Positions 21,794 to 32,600 of a stretch of DNA of 34,647 nucleotides are shown here, piece after piece. Position numbers and translations under genes: made by a program. This stretch comes from Haplosporangium gracile (Eukaryota; Mortierellomycota; Mortierellomycetes; Mortierellales; Mortierellaceae), in NCBI GenBank assembly GCA_015499985.1, contig JAAAUF010000424.1, forward strand, positions 1 through 34,647, written 5' to 3'. Numbering within the stretch: position 1 is the first letter of the stretch; the number at the start of each line of letters is the position of its first letter. The notes beneath the pieces were generated by a model that saw only the letters and a list, made by a program, of their open reading frames with translations, made no database searches and was not told the origin of the DNA.

Positions 21794-24700
21794 AAAAATG
21801 CAAAAAAAAAAAAAGAGTCTGTCTGCCAGGCAAGGAAGATAGACAACAGGTTTTTTCTTCTTCCCCTTCTTCCTATTACTGTCATTGTGCAGGTTGAAAG
21901 GAATTGACACAGCACGACGTGCTCGGAAGTGCATAATTGTTTTTTTCTATCTGTTTTTTTTTCTATCTTTCATCTGATCTCATGAAAGCGAAGGGGAAAG
22001 AAGAGAGAGAGCAGGGACAAAGGGAGAAGATGAAGAAAAAGAGGAGAAGAAAGAAGGAAGGAGGGAAGGAAAAGGGGAGCCATCTAAGAAATGCACCTCG
22101 GCAGATTTTGAAGGTAAGGAGGGCATTGTTGTCGAACGGTGTTCTATGCAATGCGAAAATAAACGTCGTTAGTGGGGGGGGAGGGGGGGAGTGAAATGCA
22201 GTACGAGGATGACAGCCTAGAAGAGAAACAAATGGAGCCAGTAGACCATAGAAGGTAGTAGTGAAATGATCAAGTTTGTACACATGCCTTTCTCTGTCCT
22301 TCGTTCATCCCTTCACTTTGCTCCTTTGCTGCCCGTGTTAGTCCAATCTCGTTTTTACTGAATGAAAAAGAGGCTCGTTCAAAAAAAAAATAGCATTATA
22401 CACAAAAGTGCTGGTCGCTCTCATTCTCTCTCTTCATTCTTTTCGTTGATCATGAGGTTTGGTGGGTTTTGCTCGTGAAAAAGGCTAGTTTGCATTGTGA
22501 TTTCTCAAAGTGTCGCGATTTTGACGACTCCAGCCAAATCCAGTTGTTCAATGGTAGAGTAGTTAGAGCTTACAGAGAGCGGAAGCAAGAGAGAGAAAGA
22601 GAATGAGCGAAGAATGTAGAAAAGGGCATTGCAAACAGAGACGCGCACGAGAATGTAAGCGGATAAGGTTAGAACGAAATGAAGAGCTGTGGATAAAAGC
22701 AGGTGAAAATAAAAAAAAGAAAGCACCGCAGGAGGTGACATTTGGCCGGCATAGAGCGACATCCCACCCAAATTGACCATTTGTTTGTGTTCTTTCTTTT
22801 AACGCGGATAGAAACAAGTGAACATGAGGATTGAAAAGAGTGTCGAGTAAACAAAAAAAAAGGGAGGGAGAGATGTCGTAACTCAGGGCAAGATGTGTGT
22901 GTGCATGGGATAGTTGGGGCGATCGCCATCTGTCAAAAACGTACACATCAACGGCAAAGCGCACGACGCGCGCACGAAGCGAAATTAGTGGTGGCTCACT
23001 TTTTACAGAATACAAGCAGACAATTCAATTATGGAGTTAGGACTATGGTAAACATAAAGGGCGTTGCGCATAGGCGAGAGTAGTATGACTTTCTACGCCA
23101 TTGTTTCCCTTTCTCACGTACAGTGGCCCTATTCTTTCCGAAGATGAAAGAGAAAATGAAGACAAAATGAGGCCAATGTTTCAGCAATAAAACACAGCGC
23201 TCGGCCTTTCTGCTGGTTCTTTTTTTTTGGTGTTATTGCGAAACATAAAGTAATATGGGTACAAAGGATTAATGCGCCACACGCACACGCACCCTGTTCC
23301 TTCCTTTGTGTTTGTTATTTTCGGATCCCAGGAATGGGTTTTTTCAGTCAATGACAGATCTATGCATCGGGATCGTCCAAGTGGGTAAAAAGAGAAAGAA
23401 AAAATAGTAAGTAGATGTGTTGCGGGCGTTCCATTTCCATGGGTTTATGGAGTTTAGGCTAAAACCTCCCTTGAGCATCGGTTCCTGAAATGGGGGGGCG
23501 TGACCAAAAGAGAAACGAAGGAACGAGATCTGGAACACATCGAATACAAGGACGAGGGAAGAGTTGGTCAATGGTCACTCAAACACTCACGCTCACTCTC
23601 ATCAGTCAGGGAAAAGAAAAAGGAAACTATCAGTTACATGGCATTTGTCTTATCTTGAATGTACTGGACACAGGGTAAGAACAGGGCAGGCAATACATGT
23701 AGCAATTTGCACAGGTCTCATACGGGGCATAGAAAATAAGGAGGGGTAAGATGGGATGGAATGAAAGCAAAAAAGGAGAAAATGGGGTGGAATGTACTGT
23801 ATCTCTTTTTGAAGGATGAAAGAAAAATGAGAAACTCAATTTTGTGCCATGGTCTCACCATGGGTTTCTATGTTTCAACTGCCACCATTGAGAATGTCCA
23901 TGCTCCAAGAAGGAAGGAATAAGTAAGAAGGGACTGTTGTAAGTCTGACAGCAATTGAAGCAGCACGATCTTCCTGACAGGAAAGAGGAAGAAGGGAGTG
24001 GCGATCCAGTCTTTGCAAGCACAGCAAGGATAAATCGTTGTATGACAAAAGGCAGTTGTCAACACAAATAAGAAAGGAAAAAAAATCCGATCTGGATAGG
24101 TAGGGTAGCTAATAATTCAATGCTCTCAAACAATATATATCTTAGTTTATATCTTAAGACGAACGAATCGAAACGAATGAAGATGAAGCACACCTTTGGC
24201 CCTCATATTTTCACCAAGTGGGTAAAATAAGTCGATGTTTCCTTGCGTGTTCTCGTCAGCAAACTAAAGAGGAGGTTCAACTTTGCAGAGAGATTTATTC
24301 TTTTTTCTCATGGTTCTTTCTTCCTTTGCTGGTGGTGAACAAGAAGGATGAAGAGCAAAAATGGGTAAGAAGCATTGCCACAATGTGAACAACAGCAAAG
24401 GGTCATTGGACTTTTTTTTGTGTAGGTATTTTTTTTTTTTCTATCTCAGCAAAGTTGCTTACCATACACACACAAAAATAAGCCGTGGGGCCACGTCCCA
24501 TCCAGACACACAACACGCGGAATGAGATCGGCCCTTGGTTGTGGCCGAGTTGGCCTTTTGGGTGGCAGAGCAAAGCTTGTCATGTATTTCCAATTGACGA
24601 GGGTGACAGTAGAAGTGTTGTTGTGTTGTTTTGCATAGTTAGATACCCGCGGCATGGCAAAGGCTTGCTAATGGATAGCATGGCAGTTTTCTATTTTATC

Positions 24701-25443
24701 TATTCTTTGAATCGGGTTATATATAACATAAACGGGCATTGTGAGAGCATTGGGACGAATGGACAAATGGACAATGGGCAATGGTGTGAGAGTGCGATTG
24801 AATTGAAATGTGCACGATTGAGTAATCCTCCGGGTTGTTTCCCATGGTCTTCTATTGCATATACCTTTTCTAGCCATCCACTATCCATAGATACACCTCA
24901 TCATCCCCTATCGTTTCTCTTATTTTTGTCTCTTTTCCTCCCTTTCTCTCTCTTTTTTCTCTTCTTTTCCTTTTTTTTTTTCCTTCCTTGTTCACCCCAC
25001 ACTTGTCTCGACATTGTGTTTGAATTCAAGAAGACCCTTCCCCTCTTCAATCCATTCTTCCTCTTCATCACACGCTTTCTTTTCATTTACTCATTCCTCT
25101 CTTTTTTCTCACTGTCGAGTAAAAATACGCACGCCTTCACTCACCCTCACTTCTCCGCCTCTCCCACAGAACACACAAAAAATTCAGCAACTTTAAGCTT
25201 CAAAAATCTCACTCTGGACAAAAAAAACCACAAAAAAACATCAAGCAAACGTTTCTACTAACCATTACTAACGAAAAAACACCAATTGAAAAGCAAGGCT
25301 TTTCTCTCTGTATTTAGCTGTACATAAAAAGCAGGTTCTAGGAAAACACAAAAGCATCGCCTCTTTTTTTTTTTTTTTTAGCACAAAAACCGCCTTCCAG
25401 CCGATTCTCCCCCTCCATCTCATTTTTTTCAACACACAACATC

Positions 25444-26564
25444 ATGTCGGCTTCGCCTACAGCTTCAAACAGATCCAGCAGGGTCTTGTCTTTCCCCAGT
25501 GGGGCCTTTTATATCCAGTCGAACATTGCTGGTCTTGTGCTTGATATTGAGAGCGGTTTTTTAAAGGACCCTCTCAAGGCCGGTGCTCGCGTTGAACTTG
25601 CCCACCGCAAGTCGACCAAGAGCTCGACCGACTCCTTCCCCGCGTTGGAGCAGCAGCTCTGGAGGACCGAGGAGAACTATATTGTTAATGTCCGCACTGG
25701 TCACGTCTTGGATATCCAAGGAGGTAAAAACAGAAGAGAAAATCTTAACTGATAAAATGGAAATGTTTTCTGATTTTTTTTATTTTTGCGTCTTTGTAGC
25801 CTCTCGATTGGTGCGATGGGGGAAAAGGCGCAAGAGATAAAGAAAAAAAGGAAATGGAGAAGAGGGAACGAATCGACCGGGATAGGAAGCGACGGGGAAC
25901 AGATGATGGAGAGAAAAAGTAGGCACGCAGAGGAAAGGAACAAAAAATAGTGAGGAGAGCAGATACCAATACGAGGGAATGAGAGGAAGGGGGGGGGGTT
26001 AAGTGAAAGTGTGAGTGTGCTCCAGATGGAAAAACAAAGGATGGCCGTTCAGGGGTGTTCTTCTCAAATTTTTCTCTTTGCCATATGTCCCAAAAAGAAG
26101 CAGATTCTCAACGGTTGTGGGAGTATAAAAAAAGACATGCAGCAACAACCAAAATGCATGGAAAAGAAATGTTCTGCGAGAGAATCAATGTTGAAAAGGG
26201 GAGAGAGGGGAGTGAATAAAGGGGTGAAGAGGGAAAGATGTCTGTTCGATCCATAATAGACCATTCGTCCAAGCGATTCAGCATGTTTATAAAGAAAAAG
26301 GAGGCGGTGGAAAAGACAACCCATTGAATTTCAGGGGCATAAACCACATTGAAGAAGGAGGTGGTGATGGTTATGGAATGCATTCGCAAAAGGTCTCTGA
26401 GTAAAAGTATCCATGTCATGGACACCAATCATCGTGCACTGACAGACTATTATTATCATTGAATATCCTACTTCAATTGTTCCTTAGGTGTTGTCCGTTC
26501 GGGCTCGCGTGTCATTCAAAACGTCCGCAAGACCGGCAAGGTAACAAGCAGCAGTCTTGACAAT

Positions 26565-26610
<46 letters not shown>

Positions 26611-29600
26611 GTGGCAGTGGCAGTGGACAACAATGACAGCAACAGATACAGCAAGGACACAGCAGACAGTGGACAACTGACAGCGGACAGTAAGCAGGAG
26701 ACAGCAGACAGGCAGCAGCCTTTAAAAACGACAGAAGAGACAAAAGTAGAAAGCGAAAAGGAAAAGACGAGGATTTGGCATATATTGACTAAGCGGTATT
26801 TCGCCATCTGTTTTTTTGCGTGTTTTAGGATGCCGCCGGTCAGCATTGGTTAAACGATGATGGTGTTTTCACCCTGGCCAGCAACCCCAAATTTGTCATT
26901 ACAATCGACGGCGATGCAACCCGCGACGGAACTCGTATTACTATCCAAGAAAAGAAGGCATACAACGAAAAGCAAAAATGTAAGCATCCGCCATCCCAGC
27001 CCACCCACCATCCCGCCATTCCCTCCCATCTCATCCCATCTCATCCTATCCCATCCCGCCACTCCCTACCATTCCACCACCAAACAGCCAGACCAAATCC
27101 AGCCTCTGCTTACAAAATCAACTCCCGTCAAACAACAAAACAGCACAGGAAGGAAAAAAAAAATGTCGGCTCTCATCTCCTTCAACTGCCTTGAACACTT
27201 GATTGACTCTTATTGGTCTTTTCTTTTTTTCACTTTTCAATTGCAATGAATAATAGGGTATTACCCCGGTGGTGGTGATAGCCGACCTGCCTCCCCATCG
27301 CCATCAAGAGCAGAATCTATCTCTATTCGCCCCGATAACTTCCCTACAAGCTGGTTCTACATCAAGTCGGCCGCCTCTGGCCTCGTAGTCGATATCGAAC
27401 ATGGCTACTTCACAGATCCAATGAAGGCCGGTGCCCGTGCCGAGATGAACCACCAGAAGATCGACCAGGGTGACGGTCGCCACTCTCTCCTGGAGCTCCA
27501 GCTCTGGCGGTACGAGGCTGGTTACTTGATCAACCGCCGGACTGGGTTTGTTCTCGATATCCAAGGTGGTAAGTGTGTTGTTAGGATTAATTGGAGCTTG
27601 TTCTTGTCCTTTTTTTGTTTATTTTTGTGTATTCGATGTCAGTCTGTGCGTCTATGCATGCATGCATACACACATGCATGTGTGTGTGTGTTCGTATTCG
27701 TATTCGCGTTTGTACGTATAATGATTGATGATTTCATACGTATTTCCTCATGTTATATTTTAGGCACCCTTAAATTGAACGCAAGAGTCATTCAGTGGCA
27801 GCGCAAGGCTGGTCAAGAAGCCCGCAACCAGCATTGGTTTTATGAAAACGGCTTTATTGCCAACGTCTACAACTCTCGACTTGTCCTGGATATCGACGGC
27901 GATGGCTCAAAAGACGGCGCAAAAATTGCTGTCGGAGAGCGCAAGGCCACCGCCAACTCGGACCAGCAATGTAAGTAATTCGTCCGTTTGTTGTTTTCTT
28001 TTCTTTTGGCTGTTTGACTCGCATTTCCCTAATATACATTCTATTCTTTTCATCCAAAATAGGGCTCTTGGAGGAGGTCAGGTTTACATGGTTGACCATC
28101 CCAGCAACAGCAGCAGCAGTGGAAGAAGTCATCGAGCGTGAGAGTAAGTCCTTCGGTCGATATTGGAAACCAGATACCAGGATATGAAACAACAAGAACA
28201 GGCTACACTTGCCAAAGACAACTTACTAACAATCTTAATCCTCTGCCCTATTATAGTCCCCGCACCAGTACAGGCACCTGCTGTTACCACTGTTCTCCCC
28301 ACCAACGGCTGGTTCTACATCAAGTCAAAATCGTCTGGTCTTGTTATCGATGTCGATCAAAGCCTCTTGTCCAACCCCATGGATCCCAACGTCCTTGTCA
28401 GCATGAGCACTCAGATCAGCGACGACTCGGATTCTGACCACTCCAAGATCGAGTCCCAGCTCTGGCGATACGATGCCGGTCAGATTATCAACAGACGCTC
28501 TGGCCTCGTTCTCGACTGCAAGCAGGGTGTTGTCCGCTATGGTGCCCGTCTGATGCAGGGTGTCCCCAAGCAAGGAAAGGAGGCTCATCACCAGCGTTGG
28601 GAGTCTATTGGGGGTGTTTTGATTGTTCAGGGCAAGCCTACCTTCGCCATTGATATCGAGGGCGACGGCACCAAGGCTGGCTCTCGACTTTCGCTCCAGC
28701 GCCCCAAGTCCCAGAACAACTCAGATCAGCAGTGGGTCTTCCAGCTCGCTACTTTCGAGTGGCTCCAGCACGAGCGCAACGTCATCAGGACCATTACCGA
28801 GAAGACCACCGTGTCTTCCAAGGTCGTCCCTATCACCAAGGGCGACTGGTTCTTCATCAAGTCCAACGCCACTGGTTTGGTCATGGACTTGGAGGCTGGC
28901 TGGATCACCTCCCCCACCGATGTTGGCGCCTACATTTCCATGAAGAAGCAGCGTTCGCTCGAGGATACCGACAAGAGCCTTTTGGAGAGACAGTTGTGGA
29001 GGTATGAGGATGGCTACTTCTTTAACCGCAGGACTGGCTACGTGATCGACATCTATGGCCGCTCTGCCGTCGTTGGCGTCAAGTTGATCCAGCAGCATAA
29101 GGCTACCACTGAGGAGGACGGTCAGCACAACCAGCTCTGGAACGTCGTTGACGGCAACATTCAGCTGTTGCACAACCCCAAGCTCATCATTAACGTCGAG
29201 TCCAACAAGGATAGCTCCCGCGTCCAGTTGGTCGAGAGCAAGTCGACCGTCAACATCTGGACCCTTGAGCTCGCCCAAACCACCTGGTTGAAGCACTCCA
29301 GAGCTATCAGCCGCTCTGCTTCCTACGATGAAGGCCTGGAGGTTGCCGAGGTCTCTGCTCATGTCGAATTCCCCGTCAACAGATGGTTCTACATCAAGTC
29401 CAAGGCCTCGAACCATGTCCTTGACATCGAGCATGGCTTCCTTAAGGACCACACCAAGCCCGGCGCTTACCTTCAGCTCAACCACCAGAAGCTGCAGGCC
29501 TCTGCCCAAAAGCACGCTCTCTTGGAGCTGCAGCTCTGGCGCTTCGAGAATGGTTACATCATTAATCGTCGTACTGGCTTGGTTCTCGATGCCGCTGAGG

Positions 29601-32600
29601 GTAGCTTGAAGGCTGGCACTCGTATTATCCAGTGGACTCGCAAGACCCAGGACAACGCTAACCAGCAGTGGGCTGTCTCTAACGGCTTCATTCACCTGAA
29701 GAGCTTGCCTAACTTTGTTCTCGATGTCGATGGTGACGGCACCCGCGAGCGTGCTCGCATCTCCCTCGGCGAGCGCAAGGATAAGAAGAACCTTGATCAA
29801 CGCTGTAAGTTGTTCACACATTTCAAAAGAGCTTATAATTATGCGCATATGAAAATGACACATTAACTAACATGCATCCACTGCAATCATTTGTTATATA
29901 GGGACATTCGAGTCTGTCCAGTTCACCTGGTTGGCTCTTGAGCGCAGCTACAGTACTCTTGAAAACGACGTCGAGTTGCTCAAGGAGTACGAGATCAACC
30001 ACTTGGCTCGTGTTGTCGACCACGGGCATGCTCCCGTCGACTGCTGGTTCTACTTGAAGTCTGGCATCAGCGACCTTGTCCTCGAGGTTGAGCACGGACG
30101 CCAGGTCAACCATCTCGAGGCCGGTTCTCAGGTCAAGTTGGCCCACCAGAAGCTCAAGTCTGGCAAGCACTCACATGCCCTTCTCGAGCTCCAGCTCTGG
30201 CGTTTCGATGATGGTTACATTATCAACCGTCGCTCTGGCCTTGTTCTTGCTGTTAACAAGAGTAAGTCAAAAAAATCTTTTTTGTTTCGTTTTGTCCCGC
30301 ACACACAACCTTGTTCAGATATCTTTTATTCACCAACGGCCTTTCTTTTTTTCTTTCTTTCGTATCTTTTAGTCGAAGCCAACGCTAAGCTTGTCCAGGC
30401 TACAAAGTCCACCTCTGAGACCCAGCGCTGGGTTGTCGAGCAGGGTGTGCTTCGCCTTGCTCACCGCAAGGAGTTTGCCCTCTTCCTTTCCTATGGTCGC
30501 CAGGGTTCCAACGCCTTCATTCGCCAGGTCCGCCACGGCGAGATTATGCAGAGCTGGTCCTTCTCCGAGGTCCACTTCACTTGGTTGACTTTGGACCGTC
30601 CCGTCATTGAGCAGACTGAGGAACAGTTTGATGTCTTGAACGAGAGCGAGGTCACCTACCTCAAGAAGGAGCAGGTCTATATCACTAGACTCGAGAGATT
30701 CTCCAAGAATTCATACTTCTTCATCCGTGCCTCCAACGGATACGTCGTCGACATTGAGAACGGATTCGGCATTAACCACATGCGCGTTGGTGCTCATGCC
30801 ACCGTTCATCCCCAGTCTACCGCTGCTTCGGCCAACCAGCATGCCCTTCTTGACATCCAGCTCTGGACTCTCAAGGATGGTCACCTGATCAACAAGCGCA
30901 CCGGTTTGGCATTGACCATCCAGGGTGAGGCCAAGGAGAGCGTCCGTTTGATCCAGGCTCTTCCCAAGGACTCTATCAAGTGGTCAATCGAGGGCGGCTA
31001 CATCTTCCCTGAACAGCACTCTCACCTTGCCCTCAACGTCCGCAATGGACAGGTCATCCTCGTTGAGCGCACTGTCGCTGTCTCCTGGTCTGTCTATGAG
31101 GTCTCCTTCTCCTGGCTCGTCTGGACCGAGGTTATCCTTCTCGAGACTGAGCGGTCCGAGGACTTTGAGTTTTACGAAGAATTCGAGGAGATCGTCCTCC
31201 GCTCCTCTGCCACGTCCACTGAGGTCATTGAGTATGCCAAGACCGAGCAGCGCATCGTTGCCCCTAACGACGCTTGGTTCTACTTGGTTGCCGGAAATAA
31301 GGTTGCTTCAATCTCGACAACCCAATTGTTGGAGCGCGGTGCCGAAGGTGCCTCGATCGAGCTGTCTGTCCAAAAGCGTTTCGCTTCTGCCCAGCGCCAC
31401 GCCCTTGTCGATCTTCAGCTCTGGAAGCTCGAAGGTTCCTATGTCATCAACCGTTTCACCGGCTTGTACCTGACTGTTGATGTCAACGGCTCTTTGATCC
31501 TCTCAACCAAGCAAGCTGATGCTACTCGTCAGCAGTGGACTTTCTCTGAGGAAGGTTCTCTTTCCTTGGCTTCTAACTCCTCCCAGGTCGTCGACTTTGT
31601 CAACGAGAAGGCTGTCTTGGTCGAGCGTTCTGCCAGCAAGACCGTCTGGCTTTACGATGTCATTCAATTCAGCTGGATCACCACCTTGGATGTTAACGCC
31701 ACCGCCGATATCCAGGCTATTGAGCGCGAGGTTACCGAGTACAGAACCGTCTACACACGCTACATCCAGTACCTCACTAAGTACACCATCACCACCACAA
31801 CTACCACTACCATCACCCGCCGTGTCATCCGCGTCCATCGCCAAATTCCACTCAAAGATGCTACAGTTGTGGAGGAGGAGGGTACTGTTTGGGCCTGCCA
31901 CTTGGTCGAGGCCGGCACTGGTGTTGACTATGTAATGCAACTCGTTCAAGATAACACCAAGAACGTTTACTACATCTACATTCAGTGGGGCTCCACCGAG
32001 GGCCAGCTCGAAGGACCTTACGAGAGCACCGAGATCGCCACTGCCGAGTTCCAGGAGATTTTCACTTCTAAGGTCGGATTTGAGTGGTCTGAGCGTGAGA
32101 CCAAGATCACTACTGATGAGAGCTGGAACTCTGTCGAGCTTGAGTACGACACCATCACCGTTGAAGCCGAGCGCGGTGGCGTCGTTGGCGAGCAGACTGG
32201 CGGTACTACTACCACCACCACCCACACCACCACCAGCTCTCCCAAGCCTATGGTCGATGCCATCTGCCCTATTGCCGACCAGGTCAGCGTCTTCTATGAC
32301 GACGAGATCTACACCACCACCTTGACTCAACAGTCCACTGGCATCATCTATGTCACACAGTTGCTCTACAACTATGTGACCAAGACTTACTACGTCTATC
32401 TTCGCTGGGGCGACAACCAGCACACTTTGGATGGACCTTACGAGACTGTCGATATTGCCAAGCAGCACTATAAAAAGCAGTACAACGAGACCTTCGGTAT
32501 CTTTTGGGAGGAGCGCAATGTTACAACTAACAGTAAGTATCCTTATGCACTTGGTCATTCAGTATGAAAACATGCACATTCAATTTTTTTAACTCAAAAT

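Larger units (their letters stand above)
17469..25443. other. Gene-poor region, 8 kb, with assembly gap
   Basis: No convincing gene was found. The region is dominated by homopolymers, CT- and GA-rich tracts, a 13-bp minisatellite (17928-17990), a TTG array (21598-21630) and a run of 10 Ns. Open frames are short and low-complexity; the longest, 24485-25261 on the plus strand, becomes a Phe/Leu/Ser pyrimidine translation. The right 500-1000 bp probably hold the promoter and 5'UTR of the trefoil-WGR gene: a CT-rich block at about 24900-25100 and a T-tract ending in AG at 25381 that could be a 5'UTR splice acceptor. Confidence 0.5.

Noticed and set aside
24485..25261. 258-codon plus-strand open frame just upstream of the giant gene
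   Set aside because: The second half is a Phe/Leu/Ser translation of a CT-rich tract and the first half has no recognisable content; it more likely covers promoter and 5'UTR.
26557..26853. 98-codon poly-Thr frame over the AAC repeat
   Set aside because: Out of frame with the flanking exons and made of microsatellite translation; the spliced model restores the trefoil alignment.
28721..29863. 380-codon antisense open frame (also 31503-32558 and 33353-34138)
   Set aside because: Exact antisense of exons of the trefoil-WGR gene; explained by scarcity of TTA, CTA and TCA codons in the sense frame.
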